Part shown: in pieces, positions 8,052 to 16,082 of the stretch | Position numbering within the stretch: the first letter of the stretch is position 1 | How the letters are laid out: every line of letters begins with the position of its first letter | Source: Streptomyces asiaticus | Lineage (GTDB): Bacteria; Actinomycetota; Actinomycetes; Streptomycetales; Streptomycetaceae | Assembly (NCBI RefSeq): GCF_018138715.1 | Contig: NZ_JAGSHX010000006.1 | Span: 9,362,001 to 9,426,000, forward strand | Length of the DNA stretch: 64,000 bases | Reading direction: 5' to 3' | The notes under the pieces: model-generated | Seen by the model: only the letters and a program-made list of their open reading frames with translations | What the model was told of the DNA's origin: nothing | Databases searched by the model: none | Made by a program: the position numbers and the translations under genes

Positions 8052-9860
8052 CTAGGCCGTGGATCTGGAGTCGATTTCCTGGGCGAGGTGCGCTGCGTAA
8101 TCGGTGAGGGCCTGGCGGAGATCGACGTAGTGCTTCAGGTGCTTGGAGTGCGCGAGGTGGTCCCAGAACTGGTTTCGCTGGTTCGACCAGCCGACAGGTC
8201 TCGGGCGGCTGACGTCCGCGTCCAGGGGACGAGGGGCGAGTAGGACGTCACCCTGGGTGATTGTCGTCCAGACGAAGACGGAGGCCGTCTGGCATTTGAG
8301 TCGTCCCAGGTCGGGGGCGCCTCGGCGGGGCATCTGTGCGGTGAGCTCCTCCCAGGTCGAGGCTGGGATCCACCAGTCGCGGAGTGTTTCGCGGCGATGC
8401 TGGTAGTCGATCCGCTCGTTGGCCGCGCCGAGGTGGTGCACCAGGTGGTCGACGGCGGCGGTGAAGCGTGGCGTGCTGCGGATGACTGCGCTGCCAGCGA
8501 GGGTGTCGTCTGCTGTCGTGACCTGGATGGCCCGTGGTCGAATGCCCAGCCACTGCGCGGCTTCCCACAGGCTGCAGTCGGCTGACAGCTGCACCAGTCT
8601 GGCCGCGGCGGAGCGGCGGAGGAATCGGAGGCTGATCTGCGGTGCGGTCAGCTTCCGGGAACTCGTCAGTGATCCACTGGTCACGGAGCGAGGCCGGAAT
8701 GTGGTGCGGGCCGTAGTACGTGGCGCCAGTGCTGGTCAGCATCATGGTTCGCCGGACAGCACGCTGCCGCGGAAGCCGGGTCGAGCGTCGTGCCGCCTGG
8801 AGAAGGGGGTCGGCGGCGGCGCGCAGCCGGGACGAGAGGGTCGTGCGGCGTTTGTGGTAGGCACGGGTCCAGTTCGTCGAGCCAGTCTCGCTGCCGAAGG
8901 CCGCGTGCAGGAGGTCGGCGAGGCGGTCTTGTAGATCGCCGGACCTCAGGAGCCTGTCGGCTGCGTCCAGGAAGGCCGCGCTGGCCGGTGCGTCTGGGGG
9001 CAGACGGTCCACGGTGTCGTAGCGGGCTTTGGCGTAGCGGGGTGTGGGCGACGCCCACCAGCACGACTTGAGGAATGCCGCGGCGGTGTCGTGCAGCTCG
9101 GTGCGCATGAGGCCTTTGGACTGGGGCCAGCAGAAGTAGAGGAGGGGGACGATCATCCTCAGGTCGGACAGTGACTGCCGCGCGTGGCGCGGATCGGCTG
9201 AGCGGATCAGCTCTTCGAGTCGGGCATGGAGGTCGATGAGCGCGGAGGCGGGCGTGGGATGCAAGCCCTCCGCGTGGTCCAGGCGTTGGCTGCATAGCGC
9301 ATCGCTGTGAGAGATCTTGAGGCGGCATTGCGTCGGCGGAAGAGAGATGCGGCGGGCGGCCGGAAGGCGGGGGCGGCCAGATGGCCGCAGGCGGGACAGG
9401 TGTGGTGAAGGAACCGTTGGTGCTGCGGGCAGGCGAACAGCACGGGCAGGTGCCATTGCAGCTTCCATGCGCCGCCGTACCGGTTCTGGATTTCGGTGCC
9501 GTCCCCGGCGAGGCATGTCGGGCAGTAGCGGGCCTCGGGAACAGTGATCCAGGGGTCCGTGCGAAGGCGCTGATGAGGCGAGGTCAGGGAGGCTGCGATG
9601 GGTGGGCAGTTCTCTCGCATCGGGGCCAGGGTCATGGCCATGACCTCGTGCTCGGTCAGTCGGGCCAGGTGGGCGAGGCCTTGGGCGTGTGTGCGGGGCA
9701 GGTCGAGGAGCAGGCCAGGGCTGAGCGTGCCGGATGTCTGCCAGCCGGCCATGCGGGCGAGGTCCATGGGGGTGTGATCGATTCGGTAGCTGAGCCGCAG
9801 CAGGTAGCCGTGGAGGGCTTCGTCCGGGAGAGGGGTGAGGCTGCGGGGCAGGGCGCGCAT
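8052..9860 (-). pseudogene. tniQ, broken by two frameshifts
   Basis: The translated pieces join into one TniQ-family protein of about 600 residues. The N-terminus (from ATG 9860) has the family opening MRALPRSLTPLPDEALHGY, and a zinc-binding region YCPTC, ACPQH, CPAC follows at roughly 120-165. Near 9325 the frame shifts by -1 and resumes as RLKISHSDALCSQRLDH. Near 8665 it shifts back by +1 and resumes as KLTAPQISLRFLRRSAAARL through to the stop at 8052. TniQ/TnsD proteins help select the target in Tn7-like transposition. The two shifts cancel, so sequencing error is a possible alternative to true decay. The usual upstream tniB is missing. The start context TGATG looks like a leftover tniB stop/tniQ start junction. 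Confidence 0.75.
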
Positions 9861-9888
9861 ATGCATCACCGGCTGGCGGCGGCTGCGG

Positions 9889-10005
9889 GGCGCGGCGGGT
9901 GGCGTCCTGGTTCGGGTGTTCAGGGGTGCCGGCGATGAACCGTCGGTTACCGGCCAGCAGCAGCTCGAAGGCGTCGCGGGGCGTCGGGGTGTGGATCTCG
10001 GTCAT
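9889..10005 (-). pseudogene. 5' fragment of a beta-carbonic anhydrase gene
   Basis: The first 39 codons read like the N-terminus of an actinobacterial beta-class carbonic anhydrase: PRDAFELLLAGNRRFIAG, then TPEHPNQDATRRA. After codon 39 the similarity stops and the sequence becomes the start of tniQ, so all zinc-ligand and catalytic parts are absent. The fragment marks one border of the captured chromosomal segment. The same frame stays open through the tniQ region and could give a chimeric polypeptide, but that part has no family resemblance. Confidence 0.6.
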
Positions 10006-10319
10006 GGCCGCAGCCTACGAGCAGGATCGTTCGTTGGCAGTGCGTGGATGCTCACAACGGTGATGCGCAGCCCTTTGCGGCCTCGCTGGAGGTGTACTGG
10101 CTCCCGCCCAGGTCGGCCAGTCACACCGATGCCGGCGTGCATGGACGCGCGACCAGGCGGCTGGCGTCGTGGAACGGACGGGCGGTGATAGTCGCCATCG
10201 CGGTGGCCACCGTACCCGCCGCGCCCCCCCCGTCGGCGGGCCGTCTCGGTCATGTCCAGGGACACCCGCATTGCCGTCGCCGCTATCCGTCGGACACCAC
10301 AAACGCCTCGTGGAGCGTG
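10006..10319. other. Intergenic stretch, no gene recognised
   Basis: This spacer lies between the carbonic anhydrase fragment and the membrane-protein gene. Open frames exist on both strands, but none has actinobacterial codon bias or a recognisable motif. It contains an 8-C homopolymer near 10,224. It may hold the carbonic anhydrase promoter. Confidence 0.4.
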
Positions 10320-11099
10320 TCATCTCCGGACTGCCGCGGTGTCCAGCGTCAGGGTTTGCTGGCGGTGGGTGAGCATTTGGTAGCCGACCAGGATCACCAG
10401 TACAGCAAGCAGAACGGCGGAGGTGATGGTGGTTCCCACCCCGAGTCCACCCTGGGCTACGGGCTTCTCCACCGTGTTCTCCGCGACCGCCCCGAGCGGG
10501 CGGGTGAGTACGTAGGCCGTCCAGAACAGCACGGTGCCCGAGATCGGCGTCAGATAGTGGGCGGCGAGGATCAGCAGCATCGCTGTGGACAGCACCAGAG
10601 CGCTGCCCCGGAAGCCCAGGCCGACGCTGTGGGATAGGAAATCGCCGCTGGAGGTTCCCAGCGTGTTGGACAGCAGTGTCGCGGTCCAGTACCAGATCTC
10701 ACCTTTGGTGGTGTCGATCCGTTCCACGTCCATGGTCAGCCCGGTCGCCCGCCAGCCGATCAGTACGATCACCAGGAGGCTGGTCAGCACGGCCGCGCCG
10801 CCGGTGTAGCCCAGCCCGACGGTGCGGTTCATGAAGTCTGACGTTGCCGTACCGACGATGCTGGTCATCAGGATCACCGACCAGAACACCGCTGGTCTAA
10901 ACCGGTCGGCCCTCAGCTGCATAATCAGCGTGAGCGCGAATGCCGTGAAGAAAATGATCACGGCGGCGGCGTAGCCGAGCTTCATCGGAGTGATCGCCAC
11001 GTAGTTCGATACCGACTCACCGAGCGTGGTTGCCACGATCTTGATCGCCCAGAACAATGCGCCCACCCTGGGCAACTTGCTCACGGGAATCCTGTTCAT
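10320..11099 (-). CDS. COG4705-like membrane protein with fourfold internal repeat
   Basis: A 259-aa integral membrane protein with about eight predicted helices. Four repeats of roughly 60 residues can be seen, each starting with an (L/V)FW or WYW block followed by a Gly-acidic or Asn/Asp pattern. Examples are LFWAIKIVATTLGESVSNY, VFWSVILMTSIVGTATSDF, IWYWTATLLSNTLGTSSGDF and LFWTAYVLTRPLGAVAENT. Two of them continue into GLG(Y/F)xG. This fits the uncharacterised COG4705 family; the biochemical function is unknown. It is divergent from the truncated response regulator, and a strong dyad in the shared intergenic region suggests it was that regulator's target. It is the only intact gene inside the transposon ends. 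Confidence 0.75.
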   Translation of the reverse strand: MNRIPVSKLPRVGALFWAIKIVATTLGESVSNYVAITPMKLGYAAAVIIFFTAFALTLIMQLRADRFRPAVFWSVILMTSIVGTATSDFMNRTVGLGYTGGAAVLTSLLVIVLIGWRATGLTMDVERIDTTKGEIWYWTATLLSNTLGTSSGDFLSHSVGLGFRGSALVLSTAMLLILAAHYLTPISGTVLFWTAYVLTRPLGAVAENTVEKPVAQGGLGVGTTITSAVLLAVLVILVGYQMLTHRQQTLTLDTAAVRR

Positions 11100-11565
11100 C
11101 GGCTTCTCCCATCCCTGCCTCCACGAGGCGATCAGGGACAGTTTCGGGACATCGTGGGTCGATCCCTCGAAGCAAGCGATCTTGTGCTGGCTGTGTCGCC
11201 CGTGGCCCGGGCGGGTGCTGCCAGCGGCGAACTGATGATCGACGGCGTTTAGGGGAGTTGGCGTGGCCGTCAGGGCCGTCGCCGGACTTTCCGGCGCTCT
11301 CCAGCGCTCGTGTTCGCAGGCGTTCTGGACGCCCTGCTGGATGTTGTCGCGGTCCGCGCGGGTCTTGTCCTCCCGGTCGTCGGAGTGCGTGGGAGATGGA
11401 AGCGGCGGGTATGCCGACCGGGGCCGTCATGTGGGTACCAGCCGCTGGATGCGGCTGCTCTTGCCGGGCACGTCCCATCCTGTCACGACGCGGCTGAGAG
11501 GAGGCTGAGGAGCGCTCCGGTCCTCAGCCTCCTCTCAGCTCGCCGCTCGTACGGTGTGGCGTAGA
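11100..11565. other. Intergenic region of divergent membrane-protein and response-regulator genes
   Basis: No coding sequence with convincing codon bias was found. The region holds the perfect dyad at 11493-11539, about 25 bases before the response-regulator start, and is likely the control region for both genes. Confidence 0.5.
11493..11539. promoter_or_regulatory. Perfect 19-bp inverted repeat, likely response-regulator operator
   Basis: The arms 11493-11511 and 11521-11539 are exact reverse complements around a 9-base loop. Each arm itself contains a direct repeat, GCTGAG (or CTCAGC) twice at 11-base spacing, which is one DNA turn. That spacing is typical of OmpR/PhoB-family binding sites. 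The location just upstream of an OmpR-type regulator gene and between divergent genes supports autoregulation. The structure could also form a strong hairpin, so attenuation is an alternative. Confidence 0.55.
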
Positions 11566-12099
11566 GTGGCAAGAGAGGCGATCACGCGGGTTCTGGTCAT
11601 CGAAGACGAACGCGGGCTCGCCGCGGCGCTTGCTCACGGCCTCGCCGAGGAGGGCTTCGCCACCGATGTCGCCTACGACGGCGTGGACGGGCTCTGGCGT
11701 GTCGTCAACGAGCCATACGACGTCATCGTGCTGGACATCATGCTGCCGGGGCTATCCGGGTACGAGATCCTCAAGCGGCTGCGGGCGGCCAGCGTATGGA
11801 CCCCGGTGCTGATGCTCACCGCCATGGACGGCGAGTACGACGAAGCGGACGCCCTCGACATCGGGGCCGACGACTACCTCAGCAAACCGTTCTCCTACGT
11901 GGTGCTCGTCGCACACCTGCGGGCGCTACTGCGCCGCGGGGCACCGGCCAGGCCCGCAGTGCTCGCTGCCGACGACCTCACCCTGGACCCCGCCTCTCGC
12001 CGGTGCCGCCGCGCGGGACGGGAACTCGCGCTGACTGCACGGGAGTTCACGTTGCTGGAATTCCTGATCCGCCACCGCGACGAGGTGGTCAGCAAGACA
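11566..12099 (+). pseudogene. OmpR-family response regulator, 3' end lost at the transposon end
   Basis: About 178 codons remain. The receiver domain is complete: the VLVIEDERGLAAALAHGL start with the acidic pair, the phospho-acceptor aspartate in DVIVLDIMLPGLSG, the LTAMD threonine and the DDYLSKPF lysine. The winged-helix DNA-binding domain begins (LTAREFTLLEFLIRH) but stops after DEVVSKT, before the recognition helix. The next bases belong to the right end of the transposon. The product could not bind DNA normally. GTG at 11566 is a tentative start; GTG at 11554 is also possible. The usual histidine kinase partner is absent, presumably lost with the 3' end. Confidence 0.8.
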
Positions 12100-12158
12100 G
12101 CACCGCACAGAAGGGCCAACTACACCGCTCACGGGCCAGGTGAAGCGCTCAGTCTCAC
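12098..12158 (-). repeat. Transposon right end with internal repeats
   Basis: Read on the minus strand from 12158, it begins GTGAGACTGAGCG and matches the left end perfectly for 33 bases. It then continues at roughly 80% identity through two further GCG-core repeats to about 12,098. The inner border coincides with the break in the response-regulator gene. Confidence 0.8.
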
Positions 12159-12486
12159 CCTGGACCGGGGGTCTGCCTCAGGCCCTGGAGTCGCGGCTCT
12201 GTCCCAGGCCCTGGACTGGGGGCTTGGCCTCAGGTCCCGGACCAAGGCTCTGTCCCAGACCCCGAAACCGGGGCTCCGCCCCAGCCCCCGGACTCGGGGC
12301 TCCGCCCCTTCCCGTGGCATCGGTATGCGGCTCCGCCGCGTGGTGGGGCTTCGCCCCGTGACCCCGGGTTCCAGGGGCGGAGCCCCTGCCACGCGGCGGA
12401 GCCGCACATGCATGCTGCGGAAGGGGCGGGGAGGGGAAAGCATCGGTATGCGGCTCCGCCGGATGCCCCGCCGCCCCACCGGGCCC
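12159..12486. repeat. GC-rich intergenic hairpin array flanking the transposon
   Basis: No gene is seen. The stretch holds a perfect 17-bp dyad (arms 12327-12343 and 12389-12405) with two smaller hairpins nested inside (12345-12357 and 12373-12387). A 22-bp direct repeat occurs at 12317-12338 and 12440-12461. The 21 bases at 12419-12439 are an inverted copy of 7899-7919 on the other side of the element. These look like dispersed Streptomyces intergenic repeats that act as terminators; the transposon appears to have landed in one. Confidence 0.5.
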
Positions 12487-12831
12487 TCAGCGCCTCCGCA
12501 CCCGGCGGCCCCACCGGCGCAGCAGTCCCCGCCGGGCCCGGGGCGCTCGCGGTCCGGAGGTCCGACCGCCCGCCGCGCCCGCCAAAGTGTGGCTCGGCGT
12601 CCACTGCCCGTCGGGGGAGAGGACCGGCGCCTTGCGCTCAGCCTGCGCCACGATCTCGTGGTGGGAGTCGTACGCGGTCACCCGGAACGCCTCGTCGTGG
12701 GAGGCCAGAGCCGCCCGCAAGGCCGCCCCGGTGGCGCCACGGCGCCGGGCGAGGGACGCCACCCAGCCGAGGAAGCCCATGAGCGCGGCGAGCACACCGG
12801 CGACGATCAGATACGGCAGTGAATCACCCAT
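12487..12831 (-). CDS. Small membrane protein of unknown function
   Basis: A 114-aa protein with one N-terminal membrane segment (PYLIVAGVLAALMGFLGWVA), a basic stretch, a short soluble part and a very basic C-terminal tail rich in Arg. I do not recognise a family. The start overlaps the end of the upstream sigma-factor gene by eight bases, so the two are probably cotranscribed and translationally coupled. It could be a membrane-associated partner of the sigma factor, but no anti-sigma motif is visible. Confidence 0.6.
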   Translation of the reverse strand: MGDSLPYLIVAGVLAALMGFLGWVASLARRRGATGAALRAALASHDEAFRVTAYDSHHEIVAQAERKAPVLSPDGQWTPSHTLAGAAGGRTSGPRAPRARRGLLRRWGRRVRRR

Positions 12832-13885
12832 GGGCCGAGGCTACGTGCGGCCGTACGTCGTCGAGGAGGCCCAGTTCCAGACGGCTCAGCCGCGCGGGGT
12901 CGGCGATCACCTCGTACGCGGCGATCCTCCCGTCCTCGACGGTGACCGTCAGGGCGAGGAGCAGCCGGCCGCGCGGCGCCACGACGACCCCCACGGACCC
13001 GTTCACCAGCGCGGGCTCCGCGAACCGCGCCCTCGGCGCGAAACCGCGGGTCTCCTCCGCCACCGCCCGCGCACCGCGGGCCACCGTGGGCACCCCCTCG
13101 GGCAGGGCGGCGCGGTCGGCGCGCCGGACGACATCCGGGTCCAGCACCGCGAGCAGCGCCGCCATGTCCCCGCCGCGGGCGGCGGCGAGGAAGGCGTCGA
13201 CGGTGCGCCGCTGCCGGTCCAGCTCGGCGCGGGGCACCGTCGCGATGCCCCGCACCTTCTGGCGGGCGCGGCTGGCCAGCTTCTTCGCGGCGACCGGTGA
13301 GCGCTCCACGATGGGCGCGATCCGGTCGAACGGCACCGCGAACACATCGTGCAGCACAAAGGCGATCCGCTCGGCCGGACCCAGCGTGTCCAGCACCACG
13401 AGCAGCGCCCTGCCGACCGAGTCGGCCAGCACCGTCTCGTCCTCCGGACCGCCGCCGCCACCGTCCCCGGTCTCCCGGGCCATCTCGGGCAGCTCCTGGC
13501 CGACCGGCTCCTCCCGGCGCGCGGTGCGGGAGCGCAGCATGTCCAGGCAGATCCGGGAGACGACCGTACGCAGCCAGCCGGTCAGGTTCCCGACCGCCTC
13601 GGCGTCCGCACGGCTGAGCCGCAGCCATGTCTCCTGCACGGCGTCGTCCGCCTCGCTGAGCGAGCCGAGCATCCGATAGGCGACCGCCCGCAGCCCGCCG
13701 CGGTGGGCCTCGAAGCGCTCCGCCAGCCCGTCCTGCGGGTGCCGACGCTGTCCGTTCCCCGGTTTCCGCCCGTCCGCGTTCCGCCCGTTCCCCGCGTTCC
13801 CTGGTTTCCGCCCGTCCGCGTTCCCCGCGTTCCCTGGTTTCCGCCCGTCCGCGTTCCCCGCGTCCCCCGGTTTCCGCCCGTCCAT
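12824..13885 (-). CDS. ECF sigma factor with SnoaL-like C-terminal extension (SigJ/ECF41 type)
   Basis: A 353-aa RNA polymerase sigma factor. Region 2 is seen at about residues 55-125 (FEAHRGGLRAVAYRMLGS and DAVQETWLRLS). Region 4 is at about 155-215 (LDTLGPAERIAFVLHDVF). A C-terminal SnoaL-like domain at about 230-345 is known in this class to modulate activity in place of a separate anti-sigma factor. Residues 2-43 are unusual: DGRKPG occurs four times at 11-14 residue spacing, encoded by tandem DNA repeats. The ATG at 13885 has AGGAAAGG six bases upstream, so the repeat tract is translated. It is divergent from the flavin oxidoreductase gene, a plausible target. Confidence 0.88.
   Translation of the reverse strand: MDGRKPGDAGNADGRKPGNAGNADGRKPGNAGNGRNADGRKPGNGQRRHPQDGLAERFEAHRGGLRAVAYRMLGSLSEADDAVQETWLRLSRADAEAVGNLTGWLRTVVSRICLDMLRSRTARREEPVGQELPEMARETGDGGGGGPEDETVLADSVGRALLVVLDTLGPAERIAFVLHDVFAVPFDRIAPIVERSPVAAKKLASRARQKVRGIATVPRAELDRQRRTVDAFLAAARGGDMAALLAVLDPDVVRRADRAALPEGVPTVARGARAVAEETRGFAPRARFAEPALVNGSVGVVVAPRGRLLLALTVTVEDGRIAAYEVIADPARLSRLELGLLDDVRPHVASAHG
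13757..13882 (-). repeat. Coding tandem repeats at the sigma-factor N-terminus
   Basis: Imperfect tandem units of 33 and 42 bp encode the repeated DGRKPG-N/D-AGNA peptide. All unit lengths are multiples of three, so copy-number change would keep the frame. The tract precedes sigma region 2 and has no counterpart in ordinary ECF factors. Confidence 0.75.
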
Positions 13886-13972
13886 CGGTCACCTTTCCTC
13901 GCCGCGCTCCGTCACTTCCTCAGACGTAACCACGACGTATCCCACGCGGCAGAGGTGACGAGGAGAGACACC

Positions 13973-15100
13973 ATGACCACCACCTGTTCGACCGTTCTGG
14001 ACCAGCCGCTGCTGCGCCCCGTGGAGCTGGGGGACCTCCAGCTGCCCAACCGGGTGGTGATGGCGCCCATGACCCGGGCCCGGGCCATTGGCGCGGGGCT
14101 GGTCCCGAACGGAATGCACACGGACTACTACGGCCAGCGGGCCGGGGCCGGGCTGATCGTCACCGAGGGGACCTGGGTGAGCGAGCGGGCCATCGGTTTC
14201 CCGAACGTCCCCGGTGTCTGGAGCGAGGAGCAGATCAGCGGGTGGCGGCGGGTCACCGATGTCGTCCACGCCCTCGGCGGCCGGATCGTGCTTCAGCTGT
14301 GGCATACCGGCGCCACCTCGCACCCCGACCACCTCGGGGGCGCCCTTCCGGCCGGTCCGTCGGCGGTCGACCCCCGGGAGCGGACCCACACCCCCAACGG
14401 TCCCAAGGCCACGGTCACCCCACGGGAGATGACGATCACGGACATCCGGGACACGGTCGCGGAGTACCGCGCGGCCGCGGTGAACGCCCGGCGCGCCGGT
14501 TTCGACGGCGTCGAGGTGCACGCCCTGGGCTCGTTCCTGATCCCGCAGTTCCTCAATCCACGGCTGAACCTCCGCCGCGACGCCTACGGCGGCGACCCGG
14601 CCGGGCGGCGGCGACTGCTGATGGAGATCGTGGACGCGGCTGCCGCGGCCTGGGACGGCCGCCGGGTGGGCGTGCGCCTGTCGCCGTACTGGACCGCGGA
14701 GCGGTTCACCGCCGACGAGCGGACGCTCGCCGACTACGACGCGCTGGTGGCGGAGCTGCGCGACCACCCCGTGGCCTATCTGCATCTGCGCGGACCGGCC
14801 CCCGCCGCGCCGGGCGCCGCCCCGGACCACGATGCCTTCGCCCGCTACCGGCGCTTCTTCGGCGGCCCGCTGATCGCCAACCACGGCTTCGACCGGGAGA
14901 CCGGCAACGCGGTGATCGGGGCCGGGCTCGCGGACGCCGTCTCCTACGCCACCCACTTCGTGGCCAACCCCGACCTCGTGGCCCGGTTCGCCCTGGACCG
15001 CGAGCTGGCGGCGGGTGACCCGGGCACGTACTACACCGGCGGGGCGGGCGGCTATGTCGACTATCCGGCGAGCCGCTGGAGCGACGGCGTCAGGCGTTGA
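13973..15100 (+). CDS. Old yellow enzyme family NADH:flavin oxidoreductase, altered active site
   Basis: A 375-aa TIM-barrel flavoprotein of the alkene-reductase family. The FMN-site blocks LPNRVVMAPMTRARA, GLIVTEGTWVS and LQLWHTGATSHPD are present, and the C-terminal FFGGPLIANHGFD segment is typical. The usual HGANGYL substrate/proton-donor motif reads HALGSFL here. The histidine remains, but the Asn partner is Gly and the catalytic Tyr is Phe, so normal ene-reduction may be impaired or redirected. AGGAGAGA precedes the ATG. It is divergent from the ECF sigma gene, and its 3' end overlaps the convergent uppP gene by 11 bases. Confidence 0.88.
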   Translation: MTTTCSTVLDQPLLRPVELGDLQLPNRVVMAPMTRARAIGAGLVPNGMHTDYYGQRAGAGLIVTEGTWVSERAIGFPNVPGVWSEEQISGWRRVTDVVHALGGRIVLQLWHTGATSHPDHLGGALPAGPSAVDPRERTHTPNGPKATVTPREMTITDIRDTVAEYRAAAVNARRAGFDGVEVHALGSFLIPQFLNPRLNLRRDAYGGDPAGRRRLLMEIVDAAAAAWDGRRVGVRLSPYWTAERFTADERTLADYDALVAELRDHPVAYLHLRGPAPAAPGAAPDHDAFARYRRFFGGPLIANHGFDRETGNAVIGAGLADAVSYATHFVANPDLVARFALDRELAAGDPGTYYTGGAGGYVDYPASRWSDGVRR

Positions 15101-15926
15101 GGGCACCCGCGCCGAGCAGCCCGAACAGCGCCAGCCCGATCACGATCCGGTAGATCACGAAGGCGTTGAACGAATGCTTGGCGACGAACTTCAGCAGCCA
15201 GGCGATGGAGGCGTAGGCCACCGCGAAGGACACCACCGTGCCCACCGCGAGCGGCATCGTGCCCACGCCACCGCCCATGGCGTCCTTGAGCTCGTAGAGC
15301 CCCGCGCCGGTCAGCGACGGAATGCCCAGGAAGAACGAGAGCCGGGTGGCGGCCACCCGGTCCAGGTCGAGCATGAGGCCGGTGGACATGGTGGCGCCGG
15401 AGCGGGAGAAGCCGGGGAAGAGCAGCGCGAGGATCTGCGAGGAGCCGACCAGCATCGCGTCCTTGACGCTGGTGTCGTCCTCCCCGCGCTTGTGGCGGCC
15501 CATCCGGTCGGCCAGCCACATCAGCCCGCTGCCCACGATCAGCGAGGCGGCCACCACCCACAGGGAGGCGAGCGGGCCCTCGATCAGCGGCTTGGCCGCC
15601 AGGCCCACCACCACGATGGGGATCGTGGCGTAGATGACCCACCAGGCGAACTTGTAGTCGTGGTGATGCCGCTCCTCGCGGTTGACCAGCCCGCGCGCCC
15701 ACGCGGTGGCGAAGCGGCGGATGTCGCGGAAGAAGTACAGCAGGACGGCGGCGATGGCGCCGACCTGGATCACCGCGGTGAAGGCCACGACGGACTTGTC
15801 GTCCACCGGGATGTCCATCAGCCCCTCAGTGATCTTGAGGTGGCCGGTGGACGAGACCGGGAGGAATTCCGTGACTCCCTCCACGACGCCGAGAACGACG
15901 GCCTGTCCGATGTTGATCGCGCTCAC
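15090..15926 (-). CDS. uppP: Undecaprenyl-diphosphatase
   Basis: A 278-aa membrane enzyme that recycles the peptidoglycan lipid carrier by dephosphorylating undecaprenyl diphosphate. The glutamate-rich motif VVLGVVEGVTEFLPVSSTGH and the PGFSRSGATMS motif, which together form the catalytic site, are both intact, with about eight hydrophobic helices. The GTG at 15926 gives the family's normal start (SAINIGQAVVLG); upstream in-frame codons lack these features. Overproduction is associated with bacitracin tolerance. Streptomyces often carries more than one copy. It runs convergently into the oxidoreductase gene. Confidence 0.95.
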   Translation of the reverse strand: MSAINIGQAVVLGVVEGVTEFLPVSSTGHLKITEGLMDIPVDDKSVVAFTAVIQVGAIAAVLLYFFRDIRRFATAWARGLVNREERHHHDYKFAWWVIYATIPIVVVGLAAKPLIEGPLASLWVVAASLIVGSGLMWLADRMGRHKRGEDDTSVKDAMLVGSSQILALLFPGFSRSGATMSTGLMLDLDRVAATRLSFFLGIPSLTGAGLYELKDAMGGGVGTMPLAVGTVVSFAVAYASIAWLLKFVAKHSFNAFVIYRIVIGLALFGLLGAGALNA

Positions 15927-16082
15927 GTGGTCCGTCCCGCCGGTCTCGTTCCGTGATCGGTTGTCCACGGGACGGTAGACGATGAGTGGGGACGGTGGCC
16001 AATCAGCGAACGGCCCGCCGAGATCGGGCATCGCCGCGGCCCGTGCCCGTACGGAGCAGGGGCACGGGCCGCCGCGGGAGGG

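Larger units (their letters stand above)
7972..12158. mobile_element. Degenerate TniQ-type (Tn7/Tn5053-like) transposon enclosing captured chromosomal DNA
   Basis: The 33 bases at 7972-8004 are an exact inverted copy of 12126-12158, and recognisable similarity continues about 30 bases further inward at both ends. Each end carries three imperfect direct repeats with a GAGCG core spaced 20-22 bases, the layout expected of TnsB/TniA binding sites. Beside the left end is a frameshifted tniQ; no tniA (DDE transposase) or tniB (ATPase) is present. Between tniQ and the right end lie a carbonic anhydrase gene lacking its 3' part, an intact membrane-protein gene and a response-regulator gene cut exactly at the inner edge of the right end. 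No clear target-site duplication was found. The element is probably immobile unless helped in trans. Confidence 0.75.

Noticed and set aside
10044..10637. Plus-strand open frame beside the carbonic anhydrase fragment
   Set aside because: Most of it is antisense to the membrane-protein gene, which has clear repeats and helices. No motif or ribosome-binding site supports it.
9889..12158. Interpretation of the enclosed genes as ordinary transposon cargo
   Set aside because: Both border genes are cut in the middle, which does not fit an intact cargo module. A captured or rearranged fragment is the simpler reading.
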